Positions 37,925 to 46,274 of a stretch of DNA of 64,000 bases are shown one piece after another (within the stretch, counting starts at the first letter, position 1; every line of letters begins with the position of its first letter). The notes beneath the pieces are model-generated. The model ran no database searches. It saw nothing but the letters and a program-made list of their open reading frames with translations, and had not been told where the DNA came from. The position numbers and the translations under genes are program-made. The stretch is from Lentzea californiensis. Its GTDB lineage: Bacteria; Actinomycetota; Actinomycetes; Mycobacteriales; Pseudonocardiaceae. The stretch covers positions 1,054,001 to 1,118,000 of the forward strand of contig NZ_JANBBE010000001.1 of NCBI RefSeq assembly GCF_024648825.1, in the 5' to 3' direction.

Positions 37925-40900
37925 ATGGAGACCAGCGCACTGATGAAGCGAGGCCCGCTGGGAGCTCTGCCCCAGCTCTCCAGGAACGCCAGGCGCGCCC
38001 TCGTCGGGGTGGGCGCGCTGGCGTTCCTCAACGCCCTGGCGCTCGTCGCCCAGGCCGTCGCGCTGGCGTCGGTGATCACGACCCGCGAAGGCCTTCCGCT
38101 GCTGGCCGTGGCGATCCTGGCGCGGGCCGGTCTGTCGTGGGCGACGGAAAGCGCCGCCGCCCGTGCCGCCGCCGGCGCGAAGGAGGAACTGCGCACCCAG
38201 TTGCTGGCCAAGTCGTTCGAACGCGGTCCCGGCTGGATCGCCGACCGCGGCACGGCCGAGCTGTCGGTGCTCGCGACCAAGGGCCTCGACGCGCTCGACG
38301 CCTACTTCACCCGCTACCTGCCCGCGCTGGTCACGGCCGTGATCGTGCCGCCGCTGGCCGGTGCGTGGATCCTCTTCACCGACTGGCCGTCGGCCGTGCT
38401 GATCGCCGTCACCGTGCCGCTGATCCCGGTCTTCGCCGCGTTGATCGGCTGGTACACCGAGAAGCGCGTCCGCAAGGCCGCCGACGTCACCGAACTGCTG
38501 TCGGCTCAGCTCCTCGAACTGCTCCGCGCCCTCCCGGTGCTGACCGTCTTCGGGCGGGCCGAGCAGCAGGCCGGTGCGGTCCGGCAGATCGGCGAACAGC
38601 ACCGCAAGGCCACGATGGGCACGCTCAGGATCGCGTTCCTGAGCGCGTTGGTGCTGGAGATCGCCGCGTCGCTTTCGGTCGCGTTGATCGCGGTCGGTGT
38701 CGGCATCCGGCTCGTGCACGGCGACATGACGCTGATGACGGCGCTGGTCGTGCTGATCCTGGCGCCCGAGTGCTACCTGCCGTTGCGCGCGGCCGGTGCC
38801 GCCCACCACGCCAGCGAGGACGGTCTGGAAGCGGTCCGCCGCGTATCCGAAGTCGTGGTTGATGAGGGGAGCTTTCATAAACCTGAGGTTTATGAAAGCT
38901 CCCCTCATCAACCACTCGTCCGGGTGAGAGGACTCCGCGTGCTGAGGCGCGGGGGGTTTGCGCCGGACGGCGTCAGCTTCGACGTCAGGCCAGGGGAGAT
39001 ATATCGACTCGAGGGCGCGAGCGGTGCCGGGAAGTCGACGACGTTCCAGGTGCTGCTGGGCTTTGTGGAGCCGACGGACGGCACCGCGTTCGTGGCCGGC
39101 GACATCGCGTACGTGCCGCAGAAGCCCGCGTTCGCCGCCGCCACGCCCCGCGCCGAGCTGGAGCTCACGGTTCCCGGCGCCGACGACGTCGAGCAGGTCG
39201 CGGACGAGGTCGCGGCCGTGCATCTGCTCGACCGTCAGATCACGGACCTCTCGACCGGTGAACGCCAACGCGTCGCAGTCGCGCGCGCCCTGCTTAGGGT
39301 TCGTCACGGCGCGACGGTGCTGCTTCTCGACGAACCGACCGCGCACCTCGACCCGGTGACAAGTCGCAAAGTCGACAAAGCGATCAAGAGAGCTAGCGAC
39401 ACGGCGGCCGTCGTCCTCGCCTCGCACCGCGAGAAGGAGGCGACCGAGGACGAGACGTTCGCCAGGGTCGTCACCGAGGAGACGCAGGCGGAACGCCCGA
39501 AGCGCCTGCCGATCCCGTGGAAGGGCGCCGGGCTGGGCGTCCTCGCGGCCGTCGCGGGCATCGCGCTGACCGCCCTGGCCGCCCACCTGATCGCCCGAGC
39601 GGCCGAGATGCCGCCGATCCTGACGCTGTCGGTGCTGGTCGTGGGCGTGCGGACGTTCGCGCTGAGCAAGGGCGTGCTGCGGTACGTCGAGCGCCTCGTC
39701 ACCCACGACGAGACGTTCCGTCTCGCCAACAAGCTCCGCGCTGAACTCTGGTTGCGGCTCGTGCGGACCCAACGGCGTGATGGCCTGCAACGGCTCGTCG
39801 AGGACACGGACACCGTGAGGGACCTCGTGCCGCGCGTGCTGCTGCCTCCGGTCGTGGCCATCGGCGCGGGTGTCGCGACCACGGTCCTGTTCGCGTTCAT
39901 CGACCCGGCCGCCGCGCTGACGCTGGGCGGTCTGCTGCTCGCCGCCGGCCTGGCGGCACCTGCCGTCGCCGTGTGGATGGAACGCCGAGCCAGCACGAAG
40001 CTCGCCAGGGGCCGCCGCAAGGTCGCCCGCGACACGATCAACGCCCTCGTCGCCGCACCGGACCTCATCGCGCACGACGCCCACCACCGCCTGCTGGCCC
40101 AGCTGCACGCCGAGGACGTCGAGCTCGCGGGCCAGACCCGCCGGCAGGCGTTCGGCACGGGCGCGGCCACGGCGATCGTCCTGCTCGCGACCGGTGCGGC
40201 GGCCCTGATCTGCGCCACGACCGGCAACCCGGTGCTGGGTCTGGTGCCGCTCGCGCTCGCCGAACCGCTGGCCGCGTTGCCACTCGCCGCCCAGCAGCGC
40301 AGGGCGTTGCGGGAAGCGAGCGCGCGGCTGCAGTTCGACGCGCCGGAACGGCCAGAACAGCCGCGCGGCAAGCGGATCCGGCTGGAGAACGTCGACGTCC
40401 GCTGGCCCGGTGCGACCGAGCCGACGCTGCGGGACCTCCACCTCGACGTCGAACCCGGCACGCACGTCGCGATCGTGGGACCGTCCGGCAGCGGCAAGTC
40501 GACGCTGTTCGCGCTGCTCCTGGGCTTCCTGCAGCCGGAGCGGGGGATCGTCGAACTGCCGCGCGCCACCTGGTGCCCGCAGGAGCCGATGCTGGTCAGC
40601 ACGACCGTGAGGGAGAACCTGCGGATGTCGGGTCAGCACGACGACGAGGCGCTGCGCGAGGCCCTGCGCAAGGCGTGCCTGCCGGAGTGGACCGACCGGC
40701 TCGACACGGTGATCAGGCCGGACCAGGTGTCGGGCGGTGAGGCGCAACGGCTGGCGCTGGCGCGGGCGTTGCTGCACGACGCCGACGTGGTGCTGCTCGA
40801 CGAGCCCACCGCGCACCTGGACGAGCCGACCGCGCGCAGGCTCCTGGAGCAGCTCAGGCAGGACGGCAGGACGATTCTGCACATCACGCACCGCCCGGAC

Positions 40901-40954
40901 GAGGCGGCGAGGGCGGACCTGGTGCTGGACCTCGGCACCGCCGCATACCGTTGA
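37925..40954 (+). CDS. cydDC: Fused CydD-CydC ABC transporter (thiol exporter for bd oxidase assembly)
   Basis: 1009-residue fusion of both half-transporters that export cysteine/glutathione-type reductant needed for bd assembly. First membrane domain about 20-300; first ATPase with GASGAGKST (about 364-372), LSTGERQRVAVARALL and VLLLDEPTAHLDP. Second membrane domain about 535-780; second ATPase with GPSGSGKST (about 852), VSGGEAQRLALARALL and VVLLDEPTAHLDEP. Fusion of CydD and CydC is common in actinobacteria. A 61-bp perfect palindrome lies in frame at codons about 311-330, in the linker before the first ATPase. Confidence 0.94.
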   Translation: METSALMKRGPLGALPQLSRNARRALVGVGALAFLNALALVAQAVALASVITTREGLPLLAVAILARAGLSWATESAAARAAAGAKEELRTQLLAKSFERGPGWIADRGTAELSVLATKGLDALDAYFTRYLPALVTAVIVPPLAGAWILFTDWPSAVLIAVTVPLIPVFAALIGWYTEKRVRKAADVTELLSAQLLELLRALPVLTVFGRAEQQAGAVRQIGEQHRKATMGTLRIAFLSALVLEIAASLSVALIAVGVGIRLVHGDMTLMTALVVLILAPECYLPLRAAGAAHHASEDGLEAVRRVSEVVVDEGSFHKPEVYESSPHQPLVRVRGLRVLRRGGFAPDGVSFDVRPGEIYRLEGASGAGKSTTFQVLLGFVEPTDGTAFVAGDIAYVPQKPAFAAATPRAELELTVPGADDVEQVADEVAAVHLLDRQITDLSTGERQRVAVARALLRVRHGATVLLLDEPTAHLDPVTSRKVDKAIKRASDTAAVVLASHREKEATEDETFARVVTEETQAERPKRLPIPWKGAGLGVLAAVAGIALTALAAHLIARAAEMPPILTLSVLVVGVRTFALSKGVLRYVERLVTHDETFRLANKLRAELWLRLVRTQRRDGLQRLVEDTDTVRDLVPRVLLPPVVAIGAGVATTVLFAFIDPAAALTLGGLLLAAGLAAPAVAVWMERRASTKLARGRRKVARDTINALVAAPDLIAHDAHHRLLAQLHAEDVELAGQTRRQAFGTGAATAIVLLATGAAALICATTGNPVLGLVPLALAEPLAALPLAAQQRRALREASARLQFDAPERPEQPRGKRIRLENVDVRWPGATEPTLRDLHLDVEPGTHVAIVGPSGSGKSTLFALLLGFLQPERGIVELPRATWCPQEPMLVSTTVRENLRMSGQHDDEALREALRKACLPEWTDRLDTVIRPDQVSGGEAQRLALARALLHDADVVLLDEPTAHLDEPTARRLLEQLRQDGRTILHITHRPDEAARADLVLDLGTAAYR
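38855..38915. repeat. 61-bp perfect palindromic element inside cydDC
   Basis: Arms of 30 bp (38855-38884 and 38886-38915), identical as reverse complements, with a single central base at 38885. It is AT-richer than its surroundings and encodes VVDEGSFHKPEVYESSPHQP in the frame of CydD, in the linker between membrane domain and ATPase. Looks like an inserted palindromic mobile repeat that kept the frame open. Confidence 0.9.
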
Positions 40955-40959
40955 GGACC

Positions 40960-42066
40960 ATGGACCCCTCTCTGGCGCGGCGCGTGCTCGTCGCGTCCAC
41001 CGAGATCACGTCGGCGGCGCTGGAAGACCCGGAGAACGTGCTGCGGCTCGTGGTGGAGGCGGCCGCGGAGATCGCGGACGCCGACCTCGGCCTGGCCATG
41101 CTCGCCACCGAGGACGACGACGGCACGCTGACGGTGGAGGCGTCCAGCGGCGAGCCGATCGTCGCGACGCTGAGCCCGCGCAGTGCCGCCGCCAAGGCCG
41201 CGCGCACGGGCGTGCCGGTGATGGCCGACGACGTCACGAACGACCCGCGCACGGCCCCGTACGTGCCACATCCGTTGCGCGTCTACGGGCCGTTCGCGGT
41301 GGCGCCGTTCGGCACCTCGGACCGCAAGATCGGCGCTCTGGCGGTCTACCGCCGCAGGGACAAACCGCCGTTCACACAGGAGACGGTGGACGTCCTGACG
41401 GCGTTCGCGGCACAGGCGGGCCTTGCGGTCGTGCTGTCCGAGGGCTTCACGGCACGGCAGCGCGTCGCGGTCTACGAGGAGCGCGAACGCATCGCCCGCG
41501 ACCTGCACGACGTGATCATCCAACGGCTCTACGGCGCCGGCGTGCAGATCAGCCTTCTGCAACGCCGTCTCGGCAAGAAGCTCGACGCGGGTCAGCGCGC
41601 CCGCATCGAGGAGGCCGTCGACCTGGTCGACGAGACGATCGCCGAGGTCCGCGCGACCGTCCGCAAGCTGCGCAACACCGACCCGGCCGACTCCGCCGAC
41701 CTGCACGACTCGATCAAGGCCGAGGTCCGCACGGCCGGCGAACTGCTCGGCTTCGCACCGCGCCTGCACGTGGCCGGCGACCTGGCGAACGTGCCGCGCA
41801 AGCACGCCGACGACGCGCGGGCGGCGTTGCGTGAGGCGTTGTCGAACGTCGTACGGCACTCAGGCGCGACGAACGTCCAGATCGACGTACGGCGCGATGA
41901 GAAGCACCTGCTGCTGCGCGTCGCGGACAACGGGTGCGGCATCCCGTCCGGCGTGACTCAGCGCGGGCTGCGGCACCTCGCCGAACGGGCGAAGTCCGCG
42001 AGCGGGGACTTCCGCGTGGTGAGTTCGCCGAACGGGACGACGCTCACCTGGTCCGTCCCCGTTTAG
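40960..42066 (+). CDS. GAF-domain sensor histidine kinase (DevS/DosT-like, NarL partner type)
   Basis: 368-residue cytoplasmic kinase: one GAF domain (about 19-160), HisKA_3 phosphoacceptor region with ERERIARDLHD (His183), and HATPase_c with EALSNVVRHSGA (N box) and VADNGCGIP (G box). Mycobacterial DevS has two GAF domains; only one is present here, so haem binding is uncertain. ATG at 40960 is preceded by GAGG; a TTG at 40951 overlapping the cydDC stop is an alternative. Convergent with, and overlapping by 23 bp, a DevR-like regulator gene. Confidence 0.9.
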   Translation: MDPSLARRVLVASTEITSAALEDPENVLRLVVEAAAEIADADLGLAMLATEDDDGTLTVEASSGEPIVATLSPRSAAAKAARTGVPVMADDVTNDPRTAPYVPHPLRVYGPFAVAPFGTSDRKIGALAVYRRRDKPPFTQETVDVLTAFAAQAGLAVVLSEGFTARQRVAVYEERERIARDLHDVIIQRLYGAGVQISLLQRRLGKKLDAGQRARIEEAVDLVDETIAEVRATVRKLRNTDPADSADLHDSIKAEVRTAGELLGFAPRLHVAGDLANVPRKHADDARAALREALSNVVRHSGATNVQIDVRRDEKHLLLRVADNGCGIPSGVTQRGLRHLAERAKSASGDFRVVSSPNGTTLTWSVPV

Positions 42067-42661
42067 CCACCCAGGCGGCGGCCTGCGTCCGCCGTTCCAT
42101 GCCGAGTTTGGAGAGAACGGACGTCACGTAGTTCTTGACGGTCTTCTCCGCGAGGAAGAGCCGTTCACCGATTTGGCGGTTGGTGAGGCCCTCGCCGATG
42201 AGTTCGAGCACGCGCTGTTCCTGGTCGGTGAGGCCGACCGGGGCTGGATTGCGCATCCGTTCGAGTACTCGGCTTGTGGTCGCGGGATCCAGAAGGGACC
42301 GTCCAGCTGCGACCTCGCGCACGGCCGTGACGACGTCCTGACCCCGAACCTGCTTGAGCAGATACCCCGACGCCCCGGCCATGATCGCGCCGACGAGCGC
42401 TTCTTCGTCGTCGAACGCGGTCAGCACGAGGCAACGAATGCCAAGGTCCCGCAACGACCGGCACAAATCGACCCCGCTGCCGTCCGGCAGCTGGACGTCG
42501 ACCACCGCCACGTCGGCCGGGGTCTTCCGAGCCCGCGTCACCGCCTCGTCGACGGAACCGGCCTCGGCGACGACCGAGATGTCCTCCTCGTCGTCGAGCA
42601 TTTCGCGCAGTCCTCTGCGCACCACTTCATGATCATCTATCAACAGAACGCGCACTGGCAC
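42044..42661 (-). CDS. NarL/DevR-family response regulator
   Basis: 205-residue two-component regulator. Receiver: IDDHE (Asp10), VVDVQLP (phosphoacceptor Asp55), TAFDD and LLKQ (Lys103). LuxR-type HTH at about 143-205: GLTDQEQRVLELIGEGLTNRQIGERLFLAEKTVKNYVTSVLSKLGMERRTQAA, strikingly DevR/DosR-like, including the TVKNYV recognition helix. GTG at 42661; GTG at 42655 possible. Convergent with the GAF kinase gene, its likely partner. A DevR-type palindrome before cydA is a plausible target. Confidence 0.93.
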   Translation of the reverse strand: MPVRVLLIDDHEVVRRGLREMLDDEEDISVVAEAGSVDEAVTRARKTPADVAVVDVQLPDGSGVDLCRSLRDLGIRCLVLTAFDDEEALVGAIMAGASGYLLKQVRGQDVVTAVREVAAGRSLLDPATTSRVLERMRNPAPVGLTDQEQRVLELIGEGLTNRQIGERLFLAEKTVKNYVTSVLSKLGMERRTQAAAWVAKRGRTR

Positions 42662-42722
42662 GAATCCACCGTACGTCGAATGGCTGTTCCTGAGTGTGAC
42701 TCGAATTGGCACAGTTCTTGTC

Positions 42723-43217
42723 ATGGCAGAAGGCTCGGTACGACCGGTCGAGGAAGCAGATCGCATAGTTGTCGCCCGACTGGTTCTCGAGCTATGGGGA
42801 GCGCACACCTCCGTCGCGCACGGCGAGGTGTTCTTCCCGGCGAGTCTGCCGGGCTTCCTCGTGGAGAAGCAGGGCCAGGTGCTGGGTCTGCTGACCTACG
42901 CGGTGGCGAACCACCAGCTGGAGATCGTCACGATCGACGCGCTTCGGCGAGGCCGTGGCGTCGGCACCGCGCTGGTCGACGCCACAGTCCGTCAGGCGCG
43001 CACGCTCGGATGCAACCGGGTGCGCCTGACGACCACCAACGACAACCTCGACGCGGTCCGCTTCTACCAGCGCCGCGGGTTCAAGCTCGTGGGGCTCAGA
43101 CCGGACGCGGTCCGTGAAGCGCGCAAGCTCAAGCCCGAGATCCCCGCGGTCGGTGAGTTCGGCATCCCCATCACGGACGAGCTCGACCTGGAACGATGGG
43201 TCGCGCCACGGCAGTAG
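42723..43217 (+). CDS. GNAT-family N-acetyltransferase
   Basis: 164-residue GNAT protein. Acetyl-CoA loop RRGRGVGTALVDATVRQAR (motif A, Arg-x-x-Gly-x-Gly/Ala) and C-terminal NDNLDAVRFYQRRGFKLVG (motif B). ATG at 42723 chosen; the frame opens at GTG 42696 but neither has a good ribosome site. Divergent from the DevR-like gene with a 61-bp gap. Substrate unknown. Followed by a DnaA-box-like repeat. Confidence 0.88.
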   Translation: MAEGSVRPVEEADRIVVARLVLELWGAHTSVAHGEVFFPASLPGFLVEKQGQVLGLLTYAVANHQLEIVTIDALRRGRGVGTALVDATVRQARTLGCNRVRLTTTNDNLDAVRFYQRRGFKLVGLRPDAVREARKLKPEIPAVGEFGIPITDELDLERWVAPRQ

Positions 43218-43271
43218 TCCACAAGCATCCACAGCTCTGTCCACAGGGTTGTGCACAAGGGGTGTGGACAA
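43215..43271. repeat. DnaA-box-like repeat, copy B
   Basis: Five DnaA-box-like 9-mers at 43215 (TAGTCCACA), 43225 (GCATCCACA), 43237 (CTGTCCACA), 43249 (TTGTGCACA) and inverted at 43263 (TGTGGACAA), spaced 10-14 bp. The last three match copy A at 12526-12561 in order and orientation. Located between two convergent genes. Confidence 0.6.
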
Positions 43272-43272
43272 G

Positions 43273-43839
43273 TCAGACGTGCAGCGGGTTGAACGCCTCG
43301 TCCCACGCGGCGGCTACCTGATGGGCGCACGTGGACGGTGTGACGCCTCCGACCCCGGTGCCGAGTCCCGGCATCGCGATGGTGTGGACGGTGTCGCGCA
43401 CGAGCGTGCCGTCCTCAAGGCGGCCGGTGAGCCAGAGCATCAGGACGGCCCGTGCGGCGAGATACGGGTGGACGGTGTCGACCGGCAGCCGTTCACCGGG
43501 CCGGCGCATCGTCGGGGCGCTGATGAGCCACGCCGGTTCGGTCTCGCCGGTCGCGACGATCTGCGCCTCGCCCACCGGGAGCTCACCGCCGTGCAACGCC
43601 AGAACGGCGCTGCGGACGTTGGTCTCGACCTGGGGGAAGGCCGTGGCGTAGACGGCGTCGATGCCGCCGCGCATCCAGCCCTGCGAGTTCGCCGGGCTGA
43701 CGATGGCCTGCGCGTGGATGTCCAGAACGGACCCGCGGTGCACCCGCACCCCGGCGCGGCCGTCCGCGACGGCGAGCCAGGCGTTCGCCATGGGTTCGTC
43801 GACCGCGCACAACACGAGTTCAGGCGCTAGAGCGGGCAC
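43273..43839 (-). CDS. Macro-domain protein
   Basis: 188-residue macro-domain protein (ADP-ribose or related nucleotide binding). Characteristic VHRGSVLDIHAQAIVSPANSQGWMRGGIDAVYATAFPQVET and the phosphate-binding loop MPGLGTGVGGV. A plain single-domain protein, likely an ADP-ribosyl hydrolase or reader. GTG at 43839 is chosen at the start of homology; the frame is open further but crosses into the divergent gene's promoter. Convergent with the acetyltransferase. Confidence 0.9.
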   Translation of the reverse strand: MPALAPELVLCAVDEPMANAWLAVADGRAGVRVHRGSVLDIHAQAIVSPANSQGWMRGGIDAVYATAFPQVETNVRSAVLALHGGELPVGEAQIVATGETEPAWLISAPTMRRPGERLPVDTVHPYLAARAVLMLWLTGRLEDGTLVRDTVHTIAMPGLGTGVGGVTPSTCAHQVAAAWDEAFNPLHV

Positions 43840-43937
43840 GCCCCAAGCATTCCAGTTCGAACGGTCCCGGCGGAACCCAGGATTGGCCACCGACACAGGC
43901 GTGATTCGCGCCTCGTCGGCCGCACTACGCTGACTCG

Positions 43938-44828
43938 GTGCCTCGCATTGCGTACTTCGGACCACAGGGGACCTTCACCGAGCAGGCCGCCATGCGGTTC
44001 GAGGGTGAACTCGTTCCGCACGAGACGATCCCGCTCGCCGTCGCCGCCGTGCGCGACGGTTCGGCCGACTTCGCGTGCGTGCCGATCGAGAACTCAGTCG
44101 AAGGCGCCGTGCCCGTGACGCTCGACGTCTTGGTGCGCGACGAGCCGGTCATCGCCGTGGCCGAGACGGTGCTGGACGTCCGGTTCAGCGTGCTGGTCCG
44201 GCCGGGCACCACCGAGATCCGCACCGTCGCCTCGCACCCGCACGCGCTGGCCCAGGTCCGCGAGTGGATCGCCGCCACGCTGCCCGGCGCCACCTCCATC
44301 GCCACGTCGTCGACCGCGGCCGCCGCCGCAGCCGTCGAGCGCGGCGAGTTCGACGCGGCCGTCTCCGCCCCCGTCGCCGTCCACCACTACGAGTTGGACG
44401 AGTACGCCACCGACGTCCTGGACGTGCCCGACGCGCGCACGAGGTTCCTGCTGCTGCGCCGTCCGGGTCAGCTGCCTGAGCCGACCGGCGCAGACCGCAC
44501 GAGCGTCGTCGTGACCACCCCGAACCGCGTCGGCGTGCTGTCCGAGCTGCTCACCGAACTGGCGTTGCGTGGCATCAATCTCACCGGCCTCGAATCGCGC
44601 CCCCAGAAGGGCAAACTGGGGACGTACCGCTTCTACATCGACGTCGAGGGGCACATCGCAGAGCCGAGGATCGGTGACGCGCTGGCCGCGCTGCACCGAC
44701 ACTCGCGCGAGATCCGGTTCCTCGGGTCCTTCCCGAAGGCCGACCACGAGCCCGCAGAGGCTCACAACGCCGAGTTCGCCGCAGCCGCCTCCTGGGTCGA
44801 TGCTGTCAGAAAGGGCGAGCGCGGGTGA
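43938..44828 (+). CDS. pheA: Prephenate dehydratase
   Basis: 296-residue monofunctional prephenate dehydratase (prephenate to phenylpyruvate, phenylalanine synthesis). Catalytic domain: IAYFGPQGTFTEQAA, CVPIENSVEGAVPVTLD, and SSTAAAAAAVERGEFDAAVSA. C-terminal ACT domain with the Phe-binding GLESRPQKGKLGTYRFYID (ESRP motif). GTG start. The stop overlaps the next start (GTGA), coupling it to a histidine phosphatase gene. Confidence 0.96.
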   Translation: MPRIAYFGPQGTFTEQAAMRFEGELVPHETIPLAVAAVRDGSADFACVPIENSVEGAVPVTLDVLVRDEPVIAVAETVLDVRFSVLVRPGTTEIRTVASHPHALAQVREWIAATLPGATSIATSSTAAAAAAVERGEFDAAVSAPVAVHHYELDEYATDVLDVPDARTRFLLLRRPGQLPEPTGADRTSVVVTTPNRVGVLSELLTELALRGINLTGLESRPQKGKLGTYRFYIDVEGHIAEPRIGDALAALHRHSREIRFLGSFPKADHEPAEAHNAEFAAAASWVDAVRKGERG

Positions 44829-45418
44829 GGTTGCTGCTGGTCAGGCACGGTGAGACGGCATCGAACATCGAACGCAGGCTGGACACGGCCATGCCAGGCC
44901 CCCCGCTCACCGACTTGGGCCTCAAGCAGGCCCGAGAACTGGCCGACGCCCTCGCCGGCGAGAACATCACCGCCGTCTACGCGAGCATCGGCCTGCGCGC
45001 CCAGCAGACCGCCGCCCCGACCGCCGAACGCTTCGGCCTGCCCGTCCAGGTCCTGCAGGGCATCGAGGAGATCCAGGTCGGCTCGCTCGAGGGCCGCAAC
45101 GACACCGAGGCCTACAAGACCTACCTCGACACCGTGATCCAGTGGGCCGAGGGCGCGCTGGACGTGCCGTTCCCCGGCGGCGGCGAGACCGGGCAGCAGG
45201 TGCTGGACCGGTTCCTCGGCGCCATCTCGACCATTCGGGCCGACGGCACCGTCATGGTCGTGACGCACGGCGGCGCCGGGAGGATGGGCGCGCTGGCCCT
45301 CGCGTCCAACGTGCCGGTGGAACTGGCCGAGAACCTGCTGCCGAACACCGGCGTGGTGGTGCTGGAGTCCGAGGGCGACAGCTGGGTGTGCCGGTCCTGG
45401 GCCGGCGTCGAGATCTAG
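44825..45418 (+). CDS. Histidine phosphatase family protein
   Basis: 197-residue histidine phosphatase (phosphoglycerate-mutase-like fold). Catalytic LLLVRHGETASN (RHG motif) near residue 8, YASIGLRAQQTA, and the second catalytic His in VVTHGGAG. Substrate unknown; such genes regularly follow pheA in actinobacteria. Coupled by GTGA overlap to pheA. Confidence 0.92.
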   Translation: MRLLLVRHGETASNIERRLDTAMPGPPLTDLGLKQARELADALAGENITAVYASIGLRAQQTAAPTAERFGLPVQVLQGIEEIQVGSLEGRNDTEAYKTYLDTVIQWAEGALDVPFPGGGETGQQVLDRFLGAISTIRADGTVMVVTHGGAGRMGALALASNVPVELAENLLPNTGVVVLESEGDSWVCRSWAGVEI

Positions 45419-45425
45419 CTCGGTC

Positions 45426-46208
45426 TTACGCGGCGAGGTCGAGCCACTCGCCGACCTTCAGCACCTGGGCGCGCGGTCCGGCGTGCTCCCGGAACTCCTT
45501 CTCCGGATCGGCGACCTCGACGTAGCCGGGCAGCTTCACCGGCTGGTCCATCTCGTAGTGGATCGGCACGGCGTGCCAGGCACCGAGGATCTTCGCCGCC
45601 GCCGCGGCTTGCAGCGGGTCCATCGCCGCGGCCACGGGGCTCGGCGGCTGCAGGTGCGGCGCGTCGACCACCGCGCCGTTCGCGGGCAGGAACGCCACGT
45701 CGAACGGGTTGAAGCGGCGTGCCACCAGCCACCACCAGCCGTGGAACATCGTGTCGCCGCCGTGGAAGACGCGCTGCCCGTCCGCCTCCACCACCCAGTT
45801 CAGCTGCGGATCGCCCAGCCCGTCGATCGACGGCACGGCCGTGACCTTGAACGGCCCGATGTCGCGCACGTCCCAGGTGTCCACCACCTGCGCGGCCAGG
45901 TCGTGCTCGACCAGCTCGCGCTCGCTCAGCAACGTCGCCACGTTGTCGACGTCGTCCCCGTACCCGCGCGCCGGGCGGAGGACCGGTGCTCCCGGCGTGA
46001 GCACCTCCGCCAGCGCCGTCGCGTCGGTGTGGTCCCGGTGCAGGTGCGTGACCAGCGCGGCGCTCACCTCTCCGCCCGGCCGCGCGAGCCCGATGCCGGG
46101 CCGCCAGCCCGTGAACAGCGGCGACATGTCCTCCACGTAGTCGATCACCAGCCGTTCGCCCCGCGCCTCGATCTCGACCCCGGCCCAACCCAGTCGTCTC
46201 ACTCGCAT
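45426..46208 (-). CDS. MBL-fold metal-dependent hydrolase
   Basis: 260-residue metallo-beta-lactamase-fold protein of the UlaG/YtnP-like type. Metal motif THLHRDHTD (HxHxDH), later FHGGDTMFHG (bridging Asp) and WHAVPIHYE (His). Substrate unknown. ATG at 46208. Divergent from a TetR gene over a long inverted repeat, so probably controlled by it. Confidence 0.93.
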   Translation of the reverse strand: MRVRRLGWAGVEIEARGERLVIDYVEDMSPLFTGWRPGIGLARPGGEVSAALVTHLHRDHTDATALAEVLTPGAPVLRPARGYGDDVDNVATLLSERELVEHDLAAQVVDTWDVRDIGPFKVTAVPSIDGLGDPQLNWVVEADGQRVFHGGDTMFHGWWWLVARRFNPFDVAFLPANGAVVDAPHLQPPSPVAAAMDPLQAAAAAKILGAWHAVPIHYEMDQPVKLPGYVEVADPEKEFREHAGPRAQVLKVGEWLDLAA

Positions 46209-46217
46209 GAGCGGAAT

Positions 46218-46265
46218 TTAGCGTACGCGCGTTCACTAAATCAATAGAGAACGCACGTACGCTAA
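46218..46265. promoter_or_regulatory. TetR-family operator, 17-bp inverted repeat
   Basis: Arms 46218-46234 and 46249-46265 are reverse complements at 16 of 17 positions (TTAGCGTACG at the outer ends), with a 14-bp spacer. It fills the 66-bp space between the divergent MBL hydrolase and TetR genes and should repress both. Confidence 0.85.
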
Positions 46266-46274
46266 GATTGGTCC

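Noticed and set aside
35420..40891. Very long open frame (about 1800 codons) on the minus strand opposite cydA, cydB and cydDC
   Set aside because: It is antisense to three certain genes; its His/Arg/Glu/Gln-rich low-information sequence is the usual by-product of high GC3 on the other strand.
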